From: Agapetus fuscipes
Lineage: Eukaryota; Arthropoda; Insecta; Trichoptera; Glossosomatidae
NCBI GenBank assembly: GCA_951799405.1
Contig: OX637332.1
Span: 30,666,832 to 30,730,831, forward strand
DNA: 64,000 nucleotides
Direction: 5' to 3'
The stretch's first letter is position 1; every line of letters starts with the position of its first letter. Of this stretch, positions 54,201-63,455 are shown one piece after another. Under the pieces are notes generated by a model, which worked only from the letters and a program-made list of their open reading frames with translations, ran no database searches and was not told the origin of the DNA. The position numbers and the translations under genes are program-made.

Positions 54201-57200
54201 CTTTATATAGGTATAAAAGAGATCTTTCTTGCATATTCCAGACCATTTGATCTCAATTCTAGATTGCACTAGACAGCTGTTCATGTACCTTACTACTACC
54301 ATCATGGATCATACTGGACTGTTTTACACACACTATTGTACCTGTACAGGAGCACGTAGGTACTCCAAGTTCGTAACAGTATTTTATATGTTTTTCTTGG
54401 TTATTGGGATTTCGAGAAGGATGTGGGGGTCAGCCTTATACCAATCTATTGGTTTTTTTATTTTGTAAGCAGTTCCTTGACTTATAGGTTGGTATGCGGC
54501 TGACCACCCATACTGTAAAAAATGGTTCACTTTGCCAATGTCACCCCCGTTTCAGGGAAGGACGGCAAGAGTTGCAGGGCTTATGTTCATTTGAGATTGG
54601 GTTTTTATATTGTAGGTCCACATGCGGCATGTGTTAGCGCGAAATTATACATGTCTGCTTGTGGGAATGCATTTAATATAAATCTTAAATGATACATATC
54701 TTTGCAGCTTAGATTAGATTAGAAGCACAAATGCAGGATGTGTAACTGTAAATTATCAGCATGCATTTTAATATGAAACTTAAATGCCAATATATTCTTG
54801 CAACTTAGATTACAGATTGTACCTTAGTAGAGTTGGGCAATAGCGTGACCAGCGTGTGGCAAGGCGCAAGGCAGGTGTGCGAACAGGGCAGAGAGCGACC
54901 ACACGTCTGCTTGCAGGGCGGACAAGCGCCGAAGTGGCACTTGTGGATATTCTGGGACACATGGTCACACTTCACCGGAATCCTGAAACAGTCAAAAAAT
55001 TAAATAAAAGATTCTGCGATGCCTACTGAAGTTTATTGGGTAGTGTCATTTAGTCGAATGCATAATGAGCTTTAAGTCATTTAAACACTACTAACATCAA
55101 TAAAATGGTGTATTTCTGCAGATGAAGATTTACAAAAATATATATAACTTGATAATAGGATAATTGCAGTGGTGAGCAAAACGGTTTAAAATACTATGGT
55201 TGTGTAGAGAACATTTCAAGGAACATAACCATATATTTTTTAAGTAGTAAAAATAAAGATATCATCAATAATTTTCAATAATAAAATGCCGAGAATTTGA
55301 ATCCCGCCAGAACACAGTGCGGCCAGCTAGCTACGCTTTAACGTCAAATTGACGTAGATGGATTCGTCCGTCTTCGAGGACCTAACGGTACACTCCATAG
55401 ATCTGAAGATCCATCGACATCACATCCCCCTTAATAAAAAAATGTCCTGTTTTACCGGATAATAAAGTGCAAAATTCTCTCACTTGCAATTCCTGGAGCA
55501 TTTAGGCGGCCGCTTAGATCTCTGTTTCCCTCCACAAGGCACAATGTAGAACGTCCCCGAGCACCGGCATTGCACCCTATCAGTCAGGGGACACGGATAG
55601 CACAGTCCAGAATGGCAAGCCATTTGACATCGGTGCTTGCCGCAAGCCAGGGTTTTGCCGCAGGGTTTGTCGCAGGGTCCGCATTGGCCGTCGCAGCATT
55701 TGCGGCTGCAGCGGTGGTTGGTGCAGGCCTTGATCCGCTTGCATTTGGTGATGCAGGTGAACTCTTTGTGGCAAGGAAGGTCCTTGGTGTGCTGGCCGCA
55801 GCGGCAGGTTTTCTCCACTAATACGACACACTGAAAAGAACAATCATCTTAATAATAATCGACCGGTTGTGGAATTTAATATACTGTTACAAGTTATGAA
55901 ACTCGATTGCGTGGCTTGCTTATGTGTTTGTGTCCGCCTCTAGTATAGTCTACTGTGAGTTTGAATGTGTGCATGTGCCTAGGCACGTAGTTGTTGGTAT
56001 GCGTAACTAGAATAATATGGGTAACTAGAATAATATGCGTAACTAGAATAATATGCGTAACTAGAATAATATGCGTAACTAGAATAATATGCGTAACTAG
56101 AATAATATGCGTAACTAGAATAATATAGAAGTGTGTGGTTCACTATAGAGGGGTCCGGAATATGCGAGAGGCGTCCATTTAGACATTATATATTTGGACC
56201 ACAATTGTGTGAGAGACCAGAGTCGAATAAAACATTGAGCCGTGAAGTCGATAAGCAAGAGCTCGAAATCAGTACATTGTAAACCGACATTGTGTAAAAT
56301 AAATCTTGAAAAATAAATTGAGTTTGATTAAAAGAACCCAACTAAAATCATAACAATATACTTGTCTGATAAGGAATGTTCTCAGGAGACGCCATTTTAG
56401 TGCGATGAGCGAAAATGAACAACAAGCCTCCTGAGGACGTCAGTTTTGGCACCAATGAAAGGTCGTGAATAACGTAAGTTTTCCATTAACAATCTGTCTA
56501 ACATCTAATTTTTTAATTTAATTTAATTTACCTATAGGTAAACATGTTAACTAATAATTTTGATTAAATTAATTCATTAAATTAGGCTGATTTATTTGGT
56601 GAGCGCTGTTTTTGTGTGTATCACACCACAAGAGCCCTCTGCGAGCTTGGTCGTCGCTGTAATAAGCACCAATTCTCAAGCAAGACCCAGTTGCTGTAAG
56701 GCTGGATGGACCTTTAGTGACCGGTTTTTGGTAAAGGTATATGATTTTTTTCACCAAGCAAAGAGCATATTTGAAAATATAAATGGTATATTTTTTGTGC
56801 TCCGCCGGGATTCGAATCTACGACCTTCCAGTTACGAGTCCGAAGTGTTACCACCTGGACTATGGACCGGTTGATATTTAATTCAAAGAGACAACCAAAA
56901 ATCCTGTAATTTAGTTTTGAAAACATTGTTCAAGCCTTTAATTGACTCCAATTGCAACACTAATGCAACTAAGCTGCACATAGAGTGCAATTTTTTGCTG
57001 CATTGTTATTGCTGAAAATATCCAAGTGTTTGTTACCTGGGCACACTCGTCTCTGTGGCACTTGTCGGGGCAGATGTGCTGCATGCAAGGCAGCCGCTTA
57101 TTGCAGCTGCTGCCGCAGGTGGGGATCTCGTTGGGACACTGGACATCGGCGTAGGTGGCTCCGCACGGACAAGCCTGCAGGTTGCTGAAGGGACAAGGAC

Positions 57201-60200
57201 CACACACCTCGTGCAGGCAGGCCTTGTCACACTTGTGGAAGCCGCACGGCAGAAGCTTGCCACAGACCTGACAAACAAAGCAAAATGCAAAACAATGAGG
57301 TTGGCGAATGGATTGTAATAAAAGGATTTAATAAGTATGTAGGAAGAGTATTGCTTTCTTGTCTTCTGAGCCACTTGTCTTGTCTTGTATCCTGCCGCCA
57401 TTCCTCTAGGGGTGGCCGGTACCTCCACTTGACTCTGTCCTTGCATACTTCTTTCATCTCATCTAATTTCATAATTCTTTTCATGCATGCTCTTCTCTTG
57501 TTTCCACCCTGTAAATTCCATTCATTCGCAATCTCACTTATCTGATCAATCCATTCTTTTCTAGGTCTTCCCCTTCCACGCTTACCTATTACATTCCCTT
57601 TATACACTCTTTTTGTCAGTCGGTCTTCATTCATCCTTTCAATATGTCCAAACCATCGCATCACACTTCTTTGAACTTTCACTTTCACGCTTTCTTTTAC
57701 TCCGCATTCATTTAGAACCCATTCGTTTCTCACTCTATCTTTCAGTGTTTTTCCTGTCATACTTCTCAAATGAGCCATTTCTACGGTGCATACCTTATTT
57801 ACTTCTCTTTCATTCACCGTCCATGACTCGCTTCCATACATCAAGGTCGGCAACAATATACAAAGCATGTGAATTCTGTTATTATTTCTATGCTGTGTTT
57901 TATTATTTATTGTGATGGTGAAATAAAGTTCAACATTTAATGTGGTTGATAATCTAATTTCAAAAGAGTTATTGTTCCCGCCGATGAAACAAGAAATTGT
58001 TTGAGGACTTCAAAACAATTCGTACATATCCTCACATCATGGTATCATCGAAATCTTGTCACAGTTCACTTTGTCAATGTCACCCCTGTTTCAGGGAAGG
58101 TCGCCGAAAGTTGCTGTTATGTTCATTTGAGATTTAGATATTGATTTGTAGATACACTTGCGGCATTTGTAAATGTGAACATACACGTGTCTGTTTGTAG
58201 GCATTTGTCACACTTAATATATCTCTGCAACTTTAGATTAAAGTAAAAGAACCTTACATTATCGCACTGCCACTTATTTTCCCCGCACGCTCTCTTCGAC
58301 ACCTGCCTCTTGCACATGCAGGGCCGTAGCTTTGTCTCTTGGCACGGCTCACAGGGCCCTTCGTGACACGGCATCCGGCAAGCGTGGGTGCCGCATGATA
58401 AAGATCGACCACACGGCCGTCCGCACGACCAAAAATGGACGCGGCAACGGACAGGACGGGCCGGAGACTGTCCGCATCCACATGTCATGGAGATCAGCTG
58501 AGGACAACTCGGGCACGGACCTGAAATGAACAGAATTTTTATGTTTTCGCGGACAAATTCCAACATAGAATATGTGGTATTGTAACAACGCTAGTGAAAT
58601 GACTGAGGCATTAGTAAGAGGGTAATTTATCATATTTTTTTATTTCATGGTTGTATCCAAGATAGAATGGTAGATGGGTAGCTATAACCTTAATATGTAG
58701 ACTATGACAGAACAAGACAAGCATGATAGACTAAAAAAACCTGACTAAGCTGCATATGTAGCTTGTAGCCGCGTTTCCCAAGAAGGATTAGCATGTGGCG
58801 ATTTGGGACCAATTTATTTTTACGGGTAAGGGAGCTGGCCTCACGCCAACGTCAGTTTAAGGGGTGTTTCCTGATACTATTTTATTTTGGACTTGAAATA
58901 AACACCGAAACGAAATTTTTATTTCTTCTCCTATTCTTAGGTTTATGAACGTTCCTCAGAAAGAGAGGATTGACGGACCTGGATGGCAGAGCAAATGACA
59001 GCGATGGCCACAGTTGGGCTTCAGCTCCTTGTTGCAGATGACACCACAAGTGTGGGGAACAAGCCACGGCTGGTACTCCGGGTTGATCTGCTTCTTGCAG
59101 AAGCACTCATACTTCTTAGGAATGTCTTCCTGCAAAACCAAAGACATGAGAGTAAAATTATATGGTGTAGACTTTTTTTATGGTGTAGATGAAAAAACTT
59201 TGTGATTTTTTTTTTTGTTTAAATTTAATAGATAATAATTTAATTAATATCAAAATTTTCACTTTGACTTATTATTCTTTTACTTATAGGTTGGTATGAG
59301 GCTGACCACCCATACTTTAAAAAATGGTTCACTTTTCAAATGTCACCCTTCCCTGTTTCAGGGAAGGTCGGCCAAAGTAGCATGGTTTATGTTCATTTGA
59401 GGTTTGGATTTTAATTTGTAAGTACACATTCAGCATTTGTAAGTGCAAACTTACATGTGTTTGTTTGTGGGCAAGCATGAGCTTTGAATATTAATATATC
59501 CTTACAATTTAGATTATAGAATCTTCAATAGGAGTGGCACTAAAAGAAGTGTTTTTATAGAAAGAAGAAAAGCATTCAATGGAAAACCTACTGGTTCATA
59601 TTCGCATCTGCATTTGGGACAATTCCACGAGCACTTTTGAAAGGAGTTGTCTCTGACTGGATATTGGGAATGGTCAGCCTGCTGCTCCGCGACTGCCCGG
59701 CTCTTCTGCTGAACCGAGTCCTGCGCCCAGCGCTGGATGCAGAACAGGTGGAAGGCGTTGTAGCATGTCTCACAGCTCCATATCTGAAACACCCAAGAAA
59801 ACAATCAAACTAATATCATTGCAACTTAGATTATAGAATCAATTCAAGTACAAGTGCGATGACATCATTTTGTTCAATAGGTTCCACACACCACATGCGA
59901 CCCCTTTGGGGAATACAGTATGCTCAAACCCTCCTTGTACCCGTCCTGTATGTATGTGTCAGAAGGACCCACAGCACATGGACGCTCATACAAAGCTTCA
60001 TATTTTCTCAAGTGCCGAAGGCCTTCCCGTGAATTAAAAGCAACGACACGACAAAACAAGAACCTCCATGTTAGAGGTGTGCTCTCTAACTTTACTCTAA
60101 AAGTAAATGGTTCGATGTTACTGAAGCTAATAGCATACCTCGGGTGGCACTCCTTGTGGGATTGTTACTAGATCACGAGTAGCGTGTATAAGTTGCCCTT

Positions 60201-62528
60201 TATTTTTTTAATTTAAAAAAAAATAGATTTGTGAAGGGGAATGCAATTCATCAATCTATTTAGCCTGGCCAGTTGTCTTCATGAGAAAACAGAAGCTTGT
60301 GTGCATGCAAAGGCATCTGTTGAACCAGGATCGAAGTTGTGGTCTAATGGGGCAGACGTGATTCGAACCAGCGTTATTCTGTTCCAAATACGCTAGTCAA
60401 GAATAGCGATTTGAGCCCCTCGGCTATAACACCGACTGTGCAGCTTAGTTGTGAGTTTTTTGTTGAAGACTGGATGATGACTTACGGGCTGTGTCCGTTT
60501 GACTGATGCGATGCAGATGAGACAAACGATGGCTCCAGATTGGAACGATTGCTCCAAGAATTCCTTTGTTTTCCCCAACAGAGCGTCCACATTGTCAGTC
60601 TTGCAATTGATGACCAACTTTTCTGAAAGGCAAACAACAAGGTTAATTCACGAACTCTTAATACAAAAGCCAAAAATGATTGTACAAATATTTCAGGAGC
60701 TTGCTTAAACCAAAACTAATACCTATAATCTATAATCTATAATCTAAGTTGCAAGGATATATTCATTTAAAGCTCTCAGATGTATGCCCACAAACCAACA
60801 AGTGTAGTTCGCGCTTACAAATGCTGAATGTGTACTTAGAAATAAAATCCAAACCTCAAATGAACATAAGCCCCACAACTTTTGCCGACCTTCCCTGAAA
60901 CAGGGGTGACATTGGCAAAGTGAACCATTTTTTACAGTATGGGTGGTCAGCCTCATACCAACCTATAAGTCAAGGAATACGAGTAATAAATAACATTTAA
61001 GTATAAGAAAACAACAAAACCTTAAAAATAAATCTATACAAAAAAAGTAAAAAATTTCCTATGCAAAAAATGTAGCAAATGAATACACCAACATTAGAAA
61101 TCAACATTGCAGATTAGCCGCCACTTCTTCCTGTCCTTGCATACTTCTTTCATTTCACCCAGAGTCATAACCTTTTTCATACAAGTCCTCCTTTTATTAT
61201 GACTCTGGATATCCCATTCATTCGCTATTTCAGAGATTTGATCCTTCCATACTTTTCTCGGTCTTCCTCTACCACGACATCCATCTATTCTAGCAACATA
61301 TACTTTCTTCGTCAATCTTTCATCACTCATTCTCTCCAAATGCCCGAACCATCTTAACATACTTCTTTTAATCTTCCCTTTCACACTTTCCCTTACACCA
61401 CATTCTTATCTTACAAAATCATTCCTCACCCTGTCACTTCGTTTTTTCCCAATCATACTTCTTAGATAGTCCATTTCTACTGTATGGACTTTACTAATTT
61501 CCCTTTCACTCACCGTCCAGGCTTCACTTCCATACATCAATACCAATCTATAAAAAACATTATTTCTTCTACTAATTTACTTGGACATGGGCGCTACTAA
61601 GCCACACACGTAGTGTAACTTCTTGCCGTGTGTTCCCCAAAAGGACCGCATGTAGCGAGTGTAACCTGTTTATTTTTACAAGTACGTGTGTTCAGTTGAA
61701 GGGGGTTTCCCAGCTTCCGAGGGACTGGTACTCATTTCTTGTGAAGGCTGATGAAATCTTGCCGGTATTTTATTTACACCGAAACGGGAAATCATTTCTG
61801 ACACCCTTGGTGGAATTCAAACCAAAGCTTTCGACATGGAATGCAAGCACCCTACCAACTGAGCTATCGACCAGACTCAGCCTCCACAAAAAATAAGTAC
61901 CAGCCTCCTTGAAAGCTGGGAAATCCCCACTTCAACTGAAGTGGTTGGCGTAAGGCCATCCACCTGTAAAAAGAAATAGATTTCACTCGCAAAATGTAAT
62001 TTGTCGTGTATGTTCCTTGACTTATAGGTTGGTATGCGGCTGACCACCCATGCTGTAAAAATGGTTCACTTTGCCAATGTCACCCATGTAACAGGGAAGG
62101 ACGGCAAGAGTTGCAGGGTGTATGTCCATTTGAGATTTGGTTTTTATGTTGTAGGTTCACATGAGGCAATGTGCAAGCGCAAACTTGTACGTGTCTGGTT
62201 GTAAGAATGCATGTAATGTGAATCTCCAATTGAACATATCGTTGCAACTTAGATTAGATTAGATTAGGCATACGAAACCCTTCGGGGATAACGCGGCAAG
62301 AAGTCACACTATAAGTGTAGCTTAGTGGCGGAAGTCGCTGACTTTCTTACCAAGAATTTTGTCCTGCTCAAGTTCCTCTTCCTCTGATGATGAATCATAC
62401 TCCACATGCTTCAGAACAGAGGCATGGAGCTTTGCACTGGCCGCAGCAAACCTGACGGAAATATCCGGCGGAGGTGGACCCGGATCAGGTTTCTTCTTCC
62501 ACGGATTCTTCTGATTCTTGCCCGACAT
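50985..62528 (-). CDS. NFXL1: NFXL1, complete 12-exon gene
   Basis: Twelve exons join in phase into 833 codons plus stop: 62528-62351, 60622-60486, 59783-59592, 59129-58979, 58520-58258, 57267-57037, 55830-55484, 54982-54823, 54013-53816, 53274-53053, 51937-51809 and 51278-50985. Order of parts: acidic/serine N-terminus; RING-like domain (CLICIASVKR, CPKCRCEYE, about residues 90-165); a series of NF-X1-type zinc fingers (about 190-720, for example CGHRCHLLCHPG, CGKHRCQMACHSG); a Glu/Lys-rich helix (about 750-800); and a hydrophobic segment VLPIFAGLLSVIVYVV near the end. The terminal membrane anchor separates NFXL1 from NFX1/shuttle craft. Human NFXL1 is about 900 residues, so length and order fit. 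Family knowledge: NF-X1 fingers are linked to nucleic-acid binding and the RING-like domain to ubiquitin ligase activity. The exact role in this animal is unknown. Introns are mostly transposable-element sequence. Confidence 0.95.
51279..51613. other. NFXL1 intron 11 sequence
   Basis: AT-rich intron. Nothing else recognised left of the MITE. Confidence 0.5.
51614..51785. mobile_element. foldback MITE in NFXL1 intron 11
   Basis: Ends TGGGCTGGAAG / CTTCCAGCCCA. Arms CTTACATACCGAATATTGGT and complement. Its right end is 22 nt inside the intron from the exon 11 donor. Confidence 0.75.
51809..51937 (-). CDS. NFXL1: NFXL1 exon 11 (last zinc finger)
   Basis: Residues 694-736. LKCGHRCSLICHMGDC is the last NF-X1 finger. 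CDCKRVKKLIPCNQ matches the CPCKRIKKELQCNK block. Donor CAG/GTAAAA. Confidence 0.93.
52013..52540 (-). mobile_element. K-LINE copy split by a CR1-like LINE
   Basis: 52013-52079 and 52404-52540 are halves of one copy, in NFXL1 intron 10. Confidence 0.8.
52080..52403 (+). mobile_element. CR1-like LINE 3' end in NFXL1 intron 10
   Basis: RANTSNFADRSFAVAGPVAW is followed by NNLPIGVRANQPTTTFRKEL and KTLLFSRSHGALE. Hairpin GGCGCCCTTGAGATGGTCCT with GGACCATTAAATGGCGCC (52332-52371), then an ATC tail. CAGACA occurs at both junctions, a likely target duplication. Confidence 0.85.
52553..52902 (-). mobile_element. SINE-B full-length copy in NFXL1 intron 10
   Basis: Contains a local 19-bp duplication (GGGCTTCTCAGCTCCCGAG, twice) in the body. 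The head has a decayed box B (GGATTCAAACCC complement). Confidence 0.83.
53053..53274 (-). CDS. NFXL1: NFXL1 exon 10 (zinc finger)
   Basis: Residues 620-693. CEQCSSACSAERPAGCSHPC followed by KLPCHPPPCPPCQ matches the GCLHPCILRCHPGECPPC finger. The exon ends MSCNQQCIKN/GTAAGA, corresponding to the CCKNQCPKEL junction of relatives. Confidence 0.93.
53306..53793 (+). mobile_element. K-LINE 3' end with coding tail, NFXL1 intron 9
   Basis: Coding tail NKRRACMKKVMTVDEMKEVW and KKWRLICNVGG with stop, then UTR and TTAGA tail. It is antisense to NFXL1 and ends 22 bp from the exon 9 donor. Confidence 0.87.
53816..54013 (-). CDS. NFXL1: NFXL1 exon 9 (zinc fingers)
   Basis: Residues 554-619. CPPCSTPVAVWCFGSHEQ aligns with CPPCQVPIPMECLGKHE of human NFXL1. 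CGRQLACGNHTCARECHEF is the next finger. A solo LTR lies 18 bp upstream of the acceptor. Confidence 0.93.
54032..54378 (-). mobile_element. solo LTR in NFXL1 intron 8
   Basis: On the minus strand it starts TGTTACGAACTTGGAG, has a TATATAAAGGG promoter box and AATAAA signals, and ends GTGAAATCATAACA. The 3' half matches the LTR at 55885-56355. Flanks ATAT/GTAT give no clean target duplication. Confidence 0.75.
54474..54724 (+). mobile_element. K-LINE 3' UTR copy, NFXL1 intron 8
   Basis: Complete UTR core, CACCCCCGTTTCAGGGAAGG variant, short TTAGA tail. Confidence 0.84.
54725..54818 (+). mobile_element. K-LINE tail fragment abutting the exon 8 donor
   Basis: TAATATGAAACTTAAATGCC to TTGCAACTTAGATTACAGAT. 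The last bases lie 3-4 nt from the splice donor at 54822-54821. Confidence 0.72.
54823..54982 (-). CDS. NFXL1: NFXL1 exon 8 (zinc finger)
   Basis: Residues 500-553. CDHVSQNIHKCHFGACPPC is the divergent finger also seen in vertebrate NFXL1 (HTSQEKHRCHFGSCPPC), followed by CSHTCLAPCHT. The donor AAG/GTACAA is directly followed by a K-LINE fragment. Confidence 0.92.
54990..55483. other. NFXL1 intron 7 sequence
   Basis: About 500 bp with no recognised element. Confidence 0.5.
55484..55830 (-). CDS. NFXL1: NFXL1 exon 7 (zinc fingers)
   Basis: Residues 385-500. This is the longest finger exon: CRCGQHTKDLPCHKEF, CTNHRCSRKCCDGQCGPC and CGKHRCQMACHSGLCYPC. It then has RSKRPPKCSRNC, matching the TTRPPKCKEQC motif of human NFXL1. 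It ends two bases into a Lys codon at the donor AA/GTGAGA. Confidence 0.95.
55885..56355 (+). mobile_element. solo LTR with target duplication, NFXL1 intron 6
   Basis: 471 bp, TGTTACAAG...AATCATAACA, flanked by ATATAC on both sides (55879-55884, 56356-56361). Contains an internal 18-bp minisatellite and AAATAAA signals near the 3' end. Confidence 0.88.
55998..56128 (+). repeat. 18-bp tandem repeat in the LTR
   Basis: About seven copies of GCGTAACTAGAATAATAT, one with GGGTAACT. Absent from the related LTR at 54032. Confidence 0.92.
56585..56874 (-). mobile_element. SINE-A full-length copy, NFXL1 intron 6
   Basis: Closest relative of 36603-36895, sharing even the GGCTGATTTATTTGGTGAGC junction. 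Confidence 0.87.
57037..57267 (-). CDS. NFXL1: NFXL1 exon 6 (zinc fingers)
   Basis: Residues 308-384. Two fingers: CGFHKCDKACLHEVCGPC and CMQHICPDKCHRDECAQ, the latter completed by the Cys that opens exon 7. The stretch is GC-rich relative to the flanking introns. Donor CAG/GTAACA. Confidence 0.94.
57395..57868 (-). mobile_element. LINE related to K-LINE, RT C-terminal domain
   Basis: Encodes LLPTLMYGSESWTVNEREVN, VMRWFGHIERMNEDRLTKRV, GKRGRGRPRKEWIDQISEIA and KLDEMKEVCKDRVKWR, then the distinct ending PPLEEWRQD. Same sense as NFXL1, in intron 5. The frame is intact. Confidence 0.87.
58060..58242 (+). mobile_element. K-LINE 3' UTR copy, NFXL1 intron 5
   Basis: Truncated both ends. Lies about 15 nt from the exon 5 donor. 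Confidence 0.75.
58258..58520 (-). CDS. NFXL1: NFXL1 exon 5 (zinc fingers)
   Basis: Residues 220-307. Contains CGRSLSCGTHACRMPCHEGP plus CEPC, a complete NF-X1 finger, then CMCKRQVSKRACGENKWQC, the linker typical of the family. Donor AAT/GTAAGG. Confidence 0.93.
58738..58915 (-). mobile_element. SINE-B fragment, NFXL1 intron 4
   Basis: Decayed tail and body (GTTTCCCAAGAAGGATTAGC, TTACGGGTAAGGGAGCTGGC). The head is lost at the junction near exon 4. Confidence 0.65.
58979..59129 (-). CDS. NFXL1: NFXL1 exon 4
   Basis: Residues 170-220. CFCKKQINPEYQPWLVPHTC matches the CYCGK...DPWLVPHSCG segment of vertebrate NFXL1 and leads into the first NF-X1 finger (CGHRCHLLCHPG). The donor is a weak AG/GTCCGT, but it is the only one that restores the GPCPSC continuation. 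Confidence 0.85.
59278..59522 (+). mobile_element. K-LINE 3' UTR copy, NFXL1 intron 3
   Basis: TTATAGA-type with a duplicated CCCTTCCCTG in the core. Confidence 0.8.
59592..59783 (-). CDS. NFXL1: NFXL1 exon 3 (RING-like domain, second half)
   Basis: Residues 106-169. IWSCETCYNAFHLFCIQRWA supplies the Cys-His ligands and the conserved Trp, and CSWNCPKCRCEYEP the last cysteines. The donor is CCA/GTAGGT, chosen because it keeps the frame into exon 4. Confidence 0.93.
60211..60430 (-). mobile_element. SINE-C copy, NFXL1 intron 2
   Basis: Box B GGTTCGAATC complement at 60358-60368, body GAAGACAACTGGCCAGGC. Ends 56 bp from the exon 2 donor. Confidence 0.7.
60486..60622 (-). CDS. NFXL1: NFXL1 exon 2 (RING-like domain, first half)
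   Basis: Encodes residues 60-105, including CLICIASVKRTQP, the first cysteine pair of the RING/PHD-like domain. Acceptor GCCTTTCAG, donor CCC/GTAAGT, phase 0 at the end. Confidence 0.93.
60721..61560 (-). mobile_element. longest K-LINE copy, NFXL1 intron 1
   Basis: UTR plus about 450 bp of coding tail: SMLRWFGHLERMSDERLTKK, RGRGRPRKVWKDQISEIANE, KKVMTLGEMKEVCKDRKKWR, then ICNVDF. Beyond 61384 the frame is broken. This copy ties the abundant UTR repeat to an RT protein. Confidence 0.9.
61600..61876 (-). mobile_element. SINE-B copy, NFXL1 intron 1
   Basis: Nearly full length, with box A complement CCAACTGAGCTATCGACC. Confidence 0.82.
61877..61990 (+). mobile_element. SINE-B body fragment
   Basis: CCACTTCAACTGAAGTGGTT in the opposite orientation to the preceding copy, fused at its head. 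Confidence 0.65.
62008..62268 (+). mobile_element. K-LINE 3' UTR copy, NFXL1 intron 1
   Basis: TTAGATTAGATTAGG tail, directly followed by a SINE-B tail fragment (62269-62333) that reaches 16 nt from the exon 1 donor. Confidence 0.82.
62351..62528 (-). CDS. NFXL1: NFXL1 exon 1 (coding)
   Basis: Starts MSGKNQKNPWKKKPDPGPPP and contains the acidic stretch EYDSSSEEEELEQD, matching the SSSSEEGDED-type region of vertebrate NFXL1. An in-frame TAA lies four codons upstream of the ATG, which fixes the start. It ends with one base of a codon at the donor TTG/GTAAGA. Confidence 0.88.
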
Positions 62529-62579
62529 TTTTGATGCTTAATCAACTATAGAACAATAGCCCTTGTTCATCTCCTCATT
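62529..62579 (-). promoter_or_regulatory. NFXL1: NFXL1 5' UTR with splice acceptor
   Basis: Minus-strand CTCCTAACATTTCAG ends at 62580, giving a plausible acceptor with a branch-like CTAAC. This implies that the first coding exon carries 51 nt of 5' UTR and that a separate leader exon and promoter lie further right. I could not identify them in the remaining 1.4 kb. Confidence 0.5.
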
Positions 62580-62624
62580 CTGAAATGTTAGGAGAAAAAA
62601 TACATGAGCAACAATAATATAGGG

Positions 62625-62911
62625 CAGAGGTTCCCAAAGTGGGTGCCGCGGAGAGAGATCAGGGGTGCCGCGAGGCGCCCCTGAAGTCTACTAAAAATCA
62701 AAATTTTACATTTTTTTTTTTTTTTTTTTAAATTGTGAAGAGGATTGCAATTCACCAACCTATTTTGCCTGGCCAGATGTCTTCATGCGAAAGCAGAAGC
62801 TTGTGTGCATACATGAATACAAACATCGATCGATATTATATGACTAGGGTGCCATGAGAAAACTCAAAATTTCAAAGGGTGCCGTGACTTGAAAAAGTTT
62901 GGGAACCTCTG
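62625..62911. mobile_element. hAT-type MITE with perfect 8-bp duplication
   Basis: CAGAGGTTCCCAAAGTGG at left, GTTTGGGAACCTCTG at right, flanked by ATATAGGG on both sides (62617-62624, 62912-62919). A SINE-C fragment (about 62700-62815) is nested inside. Confidence 0.92.
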
Positions 62912-63039
62912 ATATAGGGCATTCTCCAGTAAAGGTTCACATAAAATATATATATTTTCTATTAAATAATTTATTGAAAAAGTTTTAAACATAAAAATAT
63001 GGAGTGCTTTTATATTATTAGTCTTTTATATTCAGAGTC

Positions 63040-63455
63040 ATAACAAAAGGAGAGAGTGCATGAAAAATATTATGACTCTGAGAGAAATGAAAGAAGTATG
63101 TAAGGACCAAAAGAAATGGCGGTTGATTTGCAACAATGGCGGATAGGGCATTACTTAATTCTAAGTTGAATTTTAAGTTTAATTTTACTTTATTTGAATT
63201 TGGATCTGTTACGTGATTAATTCAGAATTTTTGTACATCATTTTTTATTTTTTTGTGCTCCTTGACTGATAGGTTGGTATGAGGCTGACCACCCGTGCTG
63301 TAAAAATCGGTTTACTTTTGCCAATGTCACCCCGGTTCAGGGAACGGCGGCAGGAGGAATGTGTAGGCGCGAACCTACATGTGCCTGTCTGTGGGCATGC
63401 ATTTAATATGAGCCTTAAATGTTAACATATCTTTGCAGCTTAGATTATAGATTCT
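63040..63455 (+). mobile_element. K-LINE 3' end with coding tail, old subfamily
   Basis: MTLREMKEVCKDQKKWRLIC then NNGG stop, then UTR with deleted core and TTATAGAT tail. Upstream of NFXL1. Confidence 0.82.
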
